A stretch of 64,000 nucleotides of DNA from Gammaproteobacteria bacterium. GTDB lineage: Bacteria > Pseudomonadota > Gammaproteobacteria > Chromatiales > Chromatiaceae. The notes under the pieces were generated by a model that ran no database searches, was not told the origin of the DNA, and saw nothing but the letters and a program-made list of their open reading frames with translations. This document shows positions 39,197-47,362 of this stretch, piece by piece. The DNA lies in the NCBI GenBank assembly GCA_024275295.1, contig JAJRZI010000076.1, positions 1 through 64,000 on the forward strand, in the 5' to 3' direction. Within the stretch, counting starts at the first letter, position 1, and every line of letters begins with the position of its first letter. The position numbers and the translations under genes are program-made.

Positions 39197-40462
39197 TTAC
39201 CCAAAAATTCCTTTTAGCATAAAGAAGAAGAGCATGGACAAGAAGGCGCCCACTGGAAGGGTAACCACCCATGAAACAACGATCCCACCAATCACCCTGA
39301 GATCAATAGCGCCAACACCACGCGCCAGCCCCACACCAATAACCGCACCCACTGCGATGTGAGTCGTTGAAACCGGCAGACCTGTACGCGAAGCCATGAC
39401 AACCGTTGCAGCTGCAGCCAACGTGGCACAGAAACCACGACTGGGGGTTAGTTCGGTAATCTGTGTACCAATGGTCTGCATGACCTTATAGCCCATCGTG
39501 GCCAAACCCACCACAATGCCTACACCACCCAACACCAATATCCAGATAGGCAAGCCTGATTTCTGGGCCACCATGCCACCGGACTGCACAATACTCACTA
39601 CTGCAGCCATGGGGCCAATGCCATTGGCAACATCATTGGAGCCATGTGCAAAGGCCATGGCACAAGCCGTGAATATCATCATTGGGGTGAAAACCTTTTC
39701 CACACTGGCAAAATGAAAGTCACGATCTGCTGCAGGATCCATTGTCACTTTATTGATCAGCACCCAACCAACAGCTGCAACACCCAACCCGATAATCACG
39801 GCCAAAACAAAACTCATGCCCACAGACAGATCTATATTGAGATGCTTCAGACCTTTGAATATGGTCACCAGTGAGATAATAAAACCAACCATAAAGACAT
39901 AGACCGGCCCCCATTTCTTGGCATTTTGAAAGGGATTATCCGTGTTAAGAATCAGCCTTCGAATACTGATCATCAATAAAAAAGCGATGGTTCCGCCCAA
40001 TAGAGGTGAGACAGCCCAGCTGGCAACAATCTGCCCGATCTTGCCCCAATTAACGGCATCCACACCAATCCCGGCAACCGCAAAACCAACGACAGCACCC
40101 ACAATGGAGTGCGTAGTGGAAACCGGCCAACCTTTATGTGAAGCAATCATTAACCAGACCGCGGCAGCCAATAGTGCTGCCAGCATGCCAAATACCAGTA
40201 TCTCTGGTGTATCTACAATAGAGCCGGGATCAATAATCCCCTTACGTATGGTTTTGGTGACATGCCCTCCTGCCAGAAAGGCACCTGCAAACTCAAATAT
40301 GGCAGCAATAATAATGGCCTGTTTGACCGTGATGGCGCCTGACCCGACTGAGGTACCCATGGCATTTGCCACATCATTGGCGCCAATGCCCCAGGTCATA
40401 TAAAGGCCAAAAATCATGGCCAATATAATTAAGATCGTCCCATATTCAGCTAGGATTTCCAC
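39197..40462 (-). CDS. pit: Pit-family inorganic phosphate transporter
   Basis: A 421-residue PiT/Pho4 family permease with the duplicated signatures GIGANDVANAMGTSVGSGAI (residues about 26-45) and AFAHGSNDVANGIGP (about 268), plus GWPVSTTHSIVGAVVG and its repeat GLPVSTTHIAVGAVIG. It takes up metal-phosphate or phosphate with a cation. The DUF47 gene lies 21 bp upstream in the same operon, the usual pairing. Confidence 0.93.
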   Translation of the reverse strand: MEILAEYGTILIILAMIFGLYMTWGIGANDVANAMGTSVGSGAITVKQAIIIAAIFEFAGAFLAGGHVTKTIRKGIIDPGSIVDTPEILVFGMLAALLAAAVWLMIASHKGWPVSTTHSIVGAVVGFAVAGIGVDAVNWGKIGQIVASWAVSPLLGGTIAFLLMISIRRLILNTDNPFQNAKKWGPVYVFMVGFIISLVTIFKGLKHLNIDLSVGMSFVLAVIIGLGVAAVGWVLINKVTMDPAADRDFHFASVEKVFTPMMIFTACAMAFAHGSNDVANGIGPMAAVVSIVQSGGMVAQKSGLPIWILVLGGVGIVVGLATMGYKVMQTIGTQITELTPSRGFCATLAAAATVVMASRTGLPVSTTHIAVGAVIGVGLARGVGAIDLRVIGGIVVSWVVTLPVGAFLSMLFFFMLKGIFG

Positions 40463-40483
40463 AACTCTTCCCCAAAATAAAAA

Positions 40484-41164
40484 TTAGCGCGCAATGAGCA
40501 GGCGCAGGCGATTACCAACCTTTTCAGCATAATCAGCCAGATCCCCCGTCCACTCAATCAGGCGGTACCACATCATTACCGAGACCGGGCTAATCTCATC
40601 CTCATGCTGAAACAGTATCCGGGTCAGTTGCAGTTCAAGCTCATCGGCTTCATCCTCAATCCGCCCCAGCTCATCCACCATGGCCTCAACCTGTGTGGCT
40701 TCACGACCTCTAAATCCCATCTCCAAAAGCTCATCCAGCTCCTCAATCACCTTGGCTGACTGTTCACATGCATCAACACAGCGATGCGTCAGCGTCATCA
40801 AGGGTTTCTGCAGTGGCTCGGGAACCTTCATCGGGCGCTCTACCAACAGCCAGGCTATATCCTGAGCAGTATCTGCAATGGAGTCCTGCATCTGCAGTAC
40901 CTCTAGCAGATCACGGCGATTCACCGGCATAAACAGGCTTCTGGGCAGGTGGGCCCGCAGCCTGTTCTTGATATGGTCTGCCTGATCCTCAGCTTCATAG
41001 ATCTTCTCTTTGATTGCCTCAACCTCATCCTGATTGCCTGCAATCAATGCCTGAAAAAGAGGATCCACCAGGCGTGCGCACTCAACCGCACAACGCATAT
41101 GCTCCTGCATAGCCTTAAAAGGTGACCGTTTAAACAGTGCAGCGAGCGGATTGGTAGTCGCCAT
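40484..41164 (-). CDS. DUF47/PhoU-like Pit accessory protein
   Basis: A 226-residue all-helical cytosolic protein of the TIGR00153/DUF47 family, related to PhoU. It starts TTNPLAALFKRSPFKAMQEH and carries acidic metal-binding-like helices (AIKEKIYEAEDQADHIKNRL, ELGRIEDEADELELQL). Members are encoded beside Pit transporters and are thought to control them. It is the first gene of the pit operon. Confidence 0.9.
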   Translation of the reverse strand: MATTNPLAALFKRSPFKAMQEHMRCAVECARLVDPLFQALIAGNQDEVEAIKEKIYEAEDQADHIKNRLRAHLPRSLFMPVNRRDLLEVLQMQDSIADTAQDIAWLLVERPMKVPEPLQKPLMTLTHRCVDACEQSAKVIEELDELLEMGFRGREATQVEAMVDELGRIEDEADELELQLTRILFQHEDEISPVSVMMWYRLIEWTGDLADYAEKVGNRLRLLIAR

Positions 41165-41306
41165 ATTTTCTACTCCATCACTCTATTGGAATTTGTCCAA
41201 AAACCTGCAGCATTGTATCAAGAAACATCAAATCCCTTCACTTTATATCAGGTTGGCCGTACAGTGTGTTTAATCTGGATTAAGTGCAATCAAAACATAG
41301 AAAGCC

Positions 41307-42491
41307 ATGGCAAAGACACACATCATAGACTTGGCAACGGGTAGGCAGACCCCCTTCCTAAGGGGTATTCTTACTCGTTCACTGCAAGCAGCAGGACTAC
41401 CTTTTGAGGAGGCCTTTAATACCGCATCATCCATCCGCCAGCTGTTGGATGATAAAACCGAAATCTCTACCAGCGACCTGCGAGAACTCGTAGCCCAGAA
41501 GCTGAAAGCATCATACGGGGAGGCTGTGGCACAACGCTACCAGACCCCATCCCACACCCCGGCCACCATACTGGTGGAACGCTCCAACATGCAGAGCATT
41601 CCTTTCTCCAGGGGAGAATTGAGGCGCAGCCTTGAGTGCTGCGGCCTGACTGAGGAAGGCGCCATGGTGATTGTAGCCAGGATCTATGACCATCTCGTCA
41701 GCATTGGTACAGAACGTATCAGCTCGCGTGAACTGGGGCTCCTGACCCACCGCCATCTTAGAAGGGAACTCGGTGCCGATGCAGCAAAGCGTTATCTGGT
41801 CTGGACCGATTACCGCCACGGTAATCGTCCTCTTCTGATTCTGATCGGCGGCACACCAGGCTGCGGCAAAAGCACCATGGCAACAGAGCTGGCCACCCGG
41901 CTTGATATTGTGCGCACCCAGTCTACCGACATGCTGCGCGAAGTGATGCGCATGATGTTACCCAGCAGACTGCTCCCCATCCTGCACACCTCATCATTTG
42001 ACGCCTGGAAGGCGCTGCCCTCTCCTGCCGAATCCCTTACTGACCGCGACAGTCTGCTGACAGACGGCTATCTCACGCAGGTAGAGCTCCTGTCTGTTGC
42101 AGGTGAAGCAGTATTGCAACGTGCGCTCAAAGAGCGGGTTTCACTGATACTGGAAGGGGTACACATGCACCCCTCTTTTCTTGACAGCATCCCAGAGGAG
42201 GAGGACGCCATCGTCGTCCCCATCATGCTGTGCGTTGCAGACCCGGATCTTTTGCGACAACGCTTTACCGGGCGGGGTCAGCAAGCCCCCAACCGTCGAG
42301 CCAAACGTTATCTTGATAATTTTGATGCCATCTGGCGACTACAAACCTTTCTGATCACAGCCGCTGAACAGGCCGGCTTTAATATCATCACCAATGACAA
42401 TAGAGATGACGCCATCAGGGCCGTTATGGGTGCAGTGATCAGCGCCCTCTCCAAAGATTTTTCCGGCACACCTGAAGAGGTGTTAGTATGA
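41307..42491 (+). CDS. 2-phosphoglycerate kinase-like protein with ATP-cone domains
   Basis: A 394-residue protein. Two ATP-cone-like segments lie in the N-terminal half: TPFLRGILTRSLQAAGLPFE (about 15-34) and IPFSRGELRRSLECCGLTEE (about 97-116). A P-loop kinase domain follows (about 170-390) with Walker A GGTPGCGKST (181-190). This is the layout of archaeal 2-phosphoglycerate kinase, which makes 2,3-bisphosphoglycerate on the way to cyclic 2,3-diphosphoglycerate. It overlaps the phosphoglycerate mutase gene by 4 bp, which supports the substrate. The activity in a bacterium is unproven. Confidence 0.8.
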   Translation: MAKTHIIDLATGRQTPFLRGILTRSLQAAGLPFEEAFNTASSIRQLLDDKTEISTSDLRELVAQKLKASYGEAVAQRYQTPSHTPATILVERSNMQSIPFSRGELRRSLECCGLTEEGAMVIVARIYDHLVSIGTERISSRELGLLTHRHLRRELGADAAKRYLVWTDYRHGNRPLLILIGGTPGCGKSTMATELATRLDIVRTQSTDMLREVMRMMLPSRLLPILHTSSFDAWKALPSPAESLTDRDSLLTDGYLTQVELLSVAGEAVLQRALKERVSLILEGVHMHPSFLDSIPEEEDAIVVPIMLCVADPDLLRQRFTGRGQQAPNRRAKRYLDNFDAIWRLQTFLITAAEQAGFNIITNDNRDDAIRAVMGAVISALSKDFSGTPEEVLV

Positions 42492-43768
42492 AACTGCGCT
42501 ACAAAGGGTTGATTATCATCCTTGATGGCCTGGGCGACCGGCCTTGTGTGCAATTAAAGGGAGCCACACCTCTGGAAGCAGCTAACACTCCACATTTAGA
42601 CAAACTGACCACTGAAGGACTTTGTGGACTGGTAGACCCACTGGCACCCGGCATCCCGGTCTCTACTCATACCGGCACAGGCATACTGCTTGGCCTGACA
42701 CCTGCAGATGCCGCCAGGCTACCGCGTGGCCCCGTTGAAGCTGCCGGCATCGGGCTATCCATGGCATCAGGCGATATCGCTGTCCGCTGTAATTTTGCCA
42801 CACTAACGAGCCATAACAACCGACTAACCGTCACAGACCGCCGCGCCGGACGCATTAGCGAAGGCACCGATCAACTGGCCAGGGTGCTGCAAAACATACC
42901 TGTTGGAGAGGGTATTACAGCCACCTTCAAACCCACCACACAACATCGTGCCGTATTAAGATTAACCGGAGAGGGGCTATCAGCAGCCATCACCGACACG
43001 GATCCTGACGACAGCTGCAAGCTGGGGAAAACACTGCAAAGCAGACCCTGTAATCCAACCGACAGCGCTGCCGTTCGAACCGCAAACGCAATCAACTGTT
43101 TCATTGCCGGGGCGCACCAGCGTTTGGAGAACCACCCAGTTAATCAGCAACGCAAACAGCAGGGGCTGCTGCCCGCCAATGGCATCATTACCCGTGGCGC
43201 AGGAATGCTCCATAAAAGTCGCAACATCATCAATCATCTACAACTTAAAGCTGCATTGATAGCTGGAGAGAACAGCGTTTGTGGCCTAGGTAAACTGTTT
43301 GGATATACAGTTATCAACAACCCTGGATTTACTGCACTTGCCAACACTGACCTGACAGCAAAGATCACTGCCACTCAGGCTGCCCTTAAAAATCATGATG
43401 TAGTCTTTCTGCATATCAAAGCACCCGACATCTGCGCACATGATCTAATGCCCAGCGAAAAACGCGACATCCTTGAGCGCCTTGATAAAGCACTGTCACC
43501 GCTCCTATCCAACAATCTTGTGATTGGCGTCTCCGGCGATCACTCAACCAACTCCACCCATGGCAATCACTGTGCCGACCCCGTTCCCACACTGCTTTGC
43601 TACCCGGAAACACGTCGGGATAGCTGCACCGCTTTTGGAGAGATCAATTGCATACATGGCGGACTGGGCCGCATAACAGCTACGGGCTTTTTAATGTCAG
43701 CACTGGATGCAATGGGTGCCATGCACAACTATCGCCTGGAAGACCTGAATTTTTTTACAGCCGACTGA
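42488..43768 (+). CDS. apgM: archaeal-type cofactor-independent phosphoglycerate mutase (ApgM family)
   Basis: A 426-residue alkaline-phosphatase-fold mutase related to archaeal ApgM. It has YKGLIIILDGLGDRPCVQL at the start (metal Asp), LEAANTPHLDKL, VRCNFATL, the VFLHIKAPDICAHD segment and a metal-site GDHST. The usual GSDTAHL block around the catalytic Ser is altered to PVSTHTGTGI, and GDHSTP reads GDHSTN, so this is a divergent subgroup. It probably interconverts 3- and 2-phosphoglycerate for the kinase encoded by the overlapping gene upstream. Confidence 0.82.
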   Translation: MKLRYKGLIIILDGLGDRPCVQLKGATPLEAANTPHLDKLTTEGLCGLVDPLAPGIPVSTHTGTGILLGLTPADAARLPRGPVEAAGIGLSMASGDIAVRCNFATLTSHNNRLTVTDRRAGRISEGTDQLARVLQNIPVGEGITATFKPTTQHRAVLRLTGEGLSAAITDTDPDDSCKLGKTLQSRPCNPTDSAAVRTANAINCFIAGAHQRLENHPVNQQRKQQGLLPANGIITRGAGMLHKSRNIINHLQLKAALIAGENSVCGLGKLFGYTVINNPGFTALANTDLTAKITATQAALKNHDVVFLHIKAPDICAHDLMPSEKRDILERLDKALSPLLSNNLVIGVSGDHSTNSTHGNHCADPVPTLLCYPETRRDSCTAFGEINCIHGGLGRITATGFLMSALDAMGAMHNYRLEDLNFFTAD

Positions 43769-43790
43769 AGGAAAGAAAACAGGGGCAAGA

Positions 43791-44186
43791 TTATTTAATT
43801 TTAACTTCAGCGATAAACTGACCCAGTTGCCTGTCTTCTTTTAAAATATGCTGAAGCAGCCATGTTGACAGGTAACCGATAATCTCATCTCCTTCGAGCA
43901 TACCCAGAAGATAAAGACCAATCTGCCCATGCAGCTTCTCAAGCAGGTTTTGATGGGATTCACAATGCTCTTTCAGGTTGGGGTAACCCAGTTTATACAT
44001 GAGATTTTCTTCAGCGGTGAAGTGTTGCCGGGTATAGCCACTCAGTTCATCGATAAGCTTTGCCTGGTAATCTTTATCCTGCCCCGCCAACTCAATAGAG
44101 AGTCGGTTTATAAGATCAATAAAATAACGATGCTGGAGGTCAATATTTTCAACCCCGACACTTAATTTTTGATCCCACTCAAGCAT
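43791..44186 (-). CDS. bacteriohemerythrin
   Basis: A 131-residue four-helix di-iron oxygen carrier. The ligand set is complete: His in IDLQHRYFIDLINRL, HFTAEENLM, HCESHQNLL and the final HILKEDRQL. The ending is normal. It follows the small Rnf-operon membrane protein gene by 20 bp on the same strand and may be the last gene of the ferredoxin operon. If so, oxygen scavenging for oxygen-sensitive Fe-S enzymes is a reasonable inference. Confidence 0.9.
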   Translation of the reverse strand: MLEWDQKLSVGVENIDLQHRYFIDLINRLSIELAGQDKDYQAKLIDELSGYTRQHFTAEENLMYKLGYPNLKEHCESHQNLLEKLHGQIGLYLLGMLEGDEIIGYLSTWLLQHILKEDRQLGQFIAEVKIK

Positions 44187-44206
44187 AGGACAGGCTCACT
44201 TCTCAA

Positions 44207-44383
44207 CTACTTTGCTGCTTTGACTTTATTCTCCACGCACTTGGATTTAGTGGTATGGCAACCACAACCTTTTGTCTCAAATTTTGGTTTTGCAGGATCC
44301 TGTCTGTTTAGCCACATCTGAAAGACAATCCACAGGGCACAGAGTGCAACCAGGCCAAAGAGGGCGATAAAGTGATTAAGCAT
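44207..44383 (-). CDS. small Cys-rich membrane protein at the end of the rnf genes
   Basis: A 58-residue protein: one membrane segment (about residues 4-24, FIALFGLVALCALWIVFQMW), a basic linker and a cytosolic-looking tail with KGCGCHTTKSKCVEN. The Cys cluster recalls NqrM (DUF539) and FeoB-associated Cys-rich proteins, which help deliver iron, but it is not a clear member of either. A TTG start at 44392 (overlapping the rnfA stop) is possible; I prefer the ATG at 44383. It may help mature the Fe sites of RnfA/RnfE. Confidence 0.65.
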   Translation of the reverse strand: MLNHFIALFGLVALCALWIVFQMWLNRQDPAKPKFETKGCGCHTTKSKCVENKVKAAK

Positions 44384-44388
44384 AATGG

Positions 44389-44967
44389 TCAACTTGCACT
44401 AAACAGACCCGCAAAGCCCATAAACGCCATGGAGAGAATACCTGAAACAATAAGGTTGAAGGCAATACCTTTGACCATTGTTGGTACATCCGACATCTCA
44501 GTCTCATCCCTCAGCCCAGCCATCAATACAATTGCCAATGTAAAACCAGCGCCCGCACCTAAAGCATAGACCAATCCTTGCCACAACCCATAACCTCTAT
44601 TGGTGGCAAAGATGGCAAGACCCAGGATGGCGCAGTTGGTGGTAATCAATGGCAGAAAGATACCCAACGCACGAAACAGTGCAGGGCTAAGTTTCTTGAT
44701 CGCCATCTCAATCAGCTGCACCACACAAGCAATCACCACAATAAAGCTGATCAGACGCAGATAAGGCGCATAGATCAAAACATAGGTATTCAGAATCCAT
44801 GCGCACAGGGCGGTGACAACCATAACAAACGTGGTTGCCAGACCCAGGCGGAATGAGGTGTCCAGTTTGCTGGAGACCCCCAGAAAAGGACACAGACCAA
44901 GGAAGTACGCCAGTACGAAGTTGTTGATCAGCAGGGTGCTGATAAAAATCCAGCCCAAGTCACCCAT
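44389..44967 (-). CDS. rnfA: Rnf complex membrane subunit RnfA
   Basis: A 192-residue protein with six membrane segments and the family start LINNFVLAYFLGLCPFLGVS. The Cys in LGLCPFLG and the Cys in TTNCAILGLA (about 110) fit the ligands of the membrane [2Fe-2S] centre shared with RnfE. It overlaps rnfE by 1 bp. It moves electrons between cytosolic ferredoxin/RnfB and the periplasmic side. Confidence 0.95.
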   Translation of the reverse strand: MGDLGWIFISTLLINNFVLAYFLGLCPFLGVSSKLDTSFRLGLATTFVMVVTALCAWILNTYVLIYAPYLRLISFIVVIACVVQLIEMAIKKLSPALFRALGIFLPLITTNCAILGLAIFATNRGYGLWQGLVYALGAGAGFTLAIVLMAGLRDETEMSDVPTMVKGIAFNLIVSGILSMAFMGFAGLFSAS

Positions 44968-45617
44968 TAGATGTCACTCCCTTCAATCGCTGCGGCCCGC
45001 TCATCAAGTCTCTTCTTCTTCTCTTCAAACCAGTTGAAAAAGAGCAGCATGAAGCCAAGGGTAATAAAACCACCGGGTGGTAAAATCATGATAACCCAGG
45101 GTTCAAAATTATCGCCGAACAGCGGGACACCAAACAGTTTCCCTTCACCCAGGATCTCTCGGATGGCACCCAGCGATACCAGCGCAATCAGAAATCCAGC
45201 AGCCATGCCCAATGCATCAATCAGCGCCATTCGGATGGTATTTCTTGAGGCGAATGCCTCCTGGCGACCCAGGATCAGACACTTCGCGACGATCAGCGGG
45301 ATAAAGGCACCCAGCTCTTTATGTATCGCCGGCACCAGTGCAAGCAGCGAGTAGTCAACTACGGTCACGAAGGTGGCGATGATGATGATGAAGCAGGAGA
45401 TGCGCACCTGTTTGGGAATCAGATTCTTCAGCAGCGAGACCAGAAAGCTGGAACCCACCAGAACAAAACAGGTCGCCAGCCCCATGGCAACACCGTTGAT
45501 TGCAGAGTTGGTCACCGCCAGCATGGGACACATCCCCAATACCTGAACAAAGACCGGGTTCTCACGCCAGATGCCTTTGATAAATTCGTCGTATGCTTGT
45601 TTCTCAGATTTAGCCAT
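44967..45617 (-). CDS. rnfE: Rnf complex membrane subunit RnfE
   Basis: A 216-residue homologue of RnfA/NqrD with six membrane segments. It has FIKGIWRENPVFVQVLGMCP at the start, LAVTNSAINGVAMGLAT and PLIVAKCLILGRQEAFA, the Cys-bearing segments that share the membrane [2Fe-2S] centre. It lies 48 bp after rnfG and overlaps rnfA. The C-terminal tail is charged and cytosolic. Confidence 0.95.
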   Translation of the reverse strand: MAKSEKQAYDEFIKGIWRENPVFVQVLGMCPMLAVTNSAINGVAMGLATCFVLVGSSFLVSLLKNLIPKQVRISCFIIIIATFVTVVDYSLLALVPAIHKELGAFIPLIVAKCLILGRQEAFASRNTIRMALIDALGMAAGFLIALVSLGAIREILGEGKLFGVPLFGDNFEPWVIMILPPGGFITLGFMLLFFNWFEEKKKRLDERAAAIEGSDI

Positions 45618-45665
45618 GATGATCTCGTTTAAGGTCGCCAGGAAGCCCGCCGGTCATCGGCCGGG

Positions 45666-46355
45666 CTACTTTTCCGCATCTACCGCTTTAGGGGCAGCAG
45701 TTGCCACCTTATCCAGCAGCGGCTCAGCGCCGGGTTCCGGCAGTTTGGACAACCAGCGCCCATTACCTTCATTGATAATCCGTACCACCGCCTTGGATGA
45801 GATGGTTGCACCGGTGATGGCATCAATCTCATTCGGTTTGGACTTCTTCCCTTTTTTTACCGCGACGATCTTTGGATCGACACTCAGATGGTCAAAGTTT
45901 GCCACAAAGTCGGCATCTTTATAGATCTTGTCTCCCAGACCCGGGGTCTCTCGGCTATCCAGAATCCACATGCCGACAATCAGTCGCTCAGCAGGTTGGT
46001 AGCCATAGAGCACACTCACCGTATCCTGAAATCCCGGGCCGGCACTGGGGATGGCATAGCCCACAAATTTGCCCGCCGCATCATAACCGCCATAGATAGG
46101 TTCTTCGCCTTTCTCTTCCGTATGGGCAACAACCAGTTTTCTATCCTTGATCACCAGCCTTTGCATCCGCTTCACACCGGGCAGCACGCGAAATACCGCT
46201 TCACGCAACTCCCGGGCCTTGTTCTCTTTAATGGTATCGAAGGTCGCCAGGTAGACAGCAATAATGATAACGCCAGAGATCAGACCCGCAACCGCCAGCG
46301 TCCCGACCAGACGGTTGCTACTTGGTTCAGCAGCCGCTTGTTGTTGTTCACTCAT
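45666..46355 (-). CDS. rnfG: Rnf complex FMN subunit RnfG
   Basis: A 229-residue protein with one N-terminal membrane anchor (about 19-40) and a periplasmic FMN-binding domain. The covalent FMN site is DAITGATISSKAV, with Thr as acceptor, and GLGDKIYKDADF precedes it. Flavinylation would need an ApbE enzyme, not seen in the window. It overlaps rnfD by 4 bp. Confidence 0.95.
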   Translation of the reverse strand: MSEQQQAAAEPSSNRLVGTLAVAGLISGVIIIAVYLATFDTIKENKARELREAVFRVLPGVKRMQRLVIKDRKLVVAHTEEKGEEPIYGGYDAAGKFVGYAIPSAGPGFQDTVSVLYGYQPAERLIVGMWILDSRETPGLGDKIYKDADFVANFDHLSVDPKIVAVKKGKKSKPNEIDAITGATISSKAVVRIINEGNGRWLSKLPEPGAEPLLDKVATAAPKAVDAEK

Positions 46356-47362
46356 TTCGTATCCAGCCCCCGCCCAAATACCCTCGGCTGGGTATAGCGA
46401 TCAATCAAGGGCGTTGTCGCGTTCATCAACAAAATGGCGTACATCATCCCTTCCGGGAAGCCGCCAAAGACGCGGATCAACACCACCAGGAGTCCAATGC
46501 CAACCGCAAAGATCCAGGTGCCCCTTGGCGTCAGCGGAGAGGTAACAGGATCTGTCGCCATAAAGATCGCGCCCAACATCATGCCGCCAGAGAGCGCGGT
46601 AAAGATAGGTCCTGGATATTTGCCAGAGTCCATCATGAAAAGCACTAATGAGAAGGCCATCGCGGTGGCCAGGATACCGACCGGAATACGCCAATCCAGA
46701 TCACGCCGCCACCAGAGATAGAGACCACCCAGGATCAACAGCAGACCACTGGTCTCGCCCAGTGAACCGGAGGTGTTACCAAACAGGAGATCAATAAAGC
46801 CGGTACTGGTGTGCTCGAACTTCATCAAACCCAATGGCGAGGCCTGGGTGACGGTATCCACCACCCCATGCATCAGCGGCATGGCAAATACCGATGCGGG
46901 GATAGTGAAAAAATCACCCGGTGACGTCCAGGTCGTCATCGCAATAGGGAAGGTTGCCAGCAGAAAGGCGCGCCCCACCAGCGCTGGGTTGAACAGATTG
47001 CCACCCATGCCACCCCAGATGGTTTTGCCCATGCCAATGGCCACTGCACCGCCAATAAAGGCCATCCACAAAGGCAGCGCCGGAGGCAACGTCAGCCCCA
47101 GCAACCAGCCCGTCAGGATGGCACTGCCATCACCGAGAAAATAACGCCGCTTCTCCTCCGGTGAGAAACACCATTCGGTCAATACGGCGGCGGCGATGCA
47201 GGTCAAAAGCACCAGCAATGCGCCCATCCCAAAGAACCAGACGCCTGCCAGGGTAGCTGGGGCAAGCGCATACCAGACATCACGCATCACCACCGGCGTG
47301 GTCATCTGCTGCCGCAGTTGTGGCCCGGGTTGAATTAGAAGTTTTGGATCCCTCTGTGTCAC
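46352..47362 (-). CDS. rnfD: Rnf complex membrane subunit RnfD
   Basis: A 336-residue polytopic subunit related to NqrB. It has FNPALVGRAFLLATFPIAMT and further membrane segments. The covalent FMN site of the family (S/T-G-A-T) may correspond to TQASPLG/GEASG-like positions, which I cannot fix by eye. It couples electron flow to ion movement. The GTG start at 47362 overlaps the rnfC stop (GTGA). Confidence 0.94.
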   Translation of the reverse strand: MTQRDPKLLIQPGPQLRQQMTTPVVMRDVWYALAPATLAGVWFFGMGALLVLLTCIAAAVLTEWCFSPEEKRRYFLGDGSAILTGWLLGLTLPPALPLWMAFIGGAVAIGMGKTIWGGMGGNLFNPALVGRAFLLATFPIAMTTWTSPGDFFTIPASVFAMPLMHGVVDTVTQASPLGLMKFEHTSTGFIDLLFGNTSGSLGETSGLLLILGGLYLWWRRDLDWRIPVGILATAMAFSLVLFMMDSGKYPGPIFTALSGGMMLGAIFMATDPVTSPLTPRGTWIFAVGIGLLVVLIRVFGGFPEGMMYAILLMNATTPLIDRYTQPRVFGRGLDTK

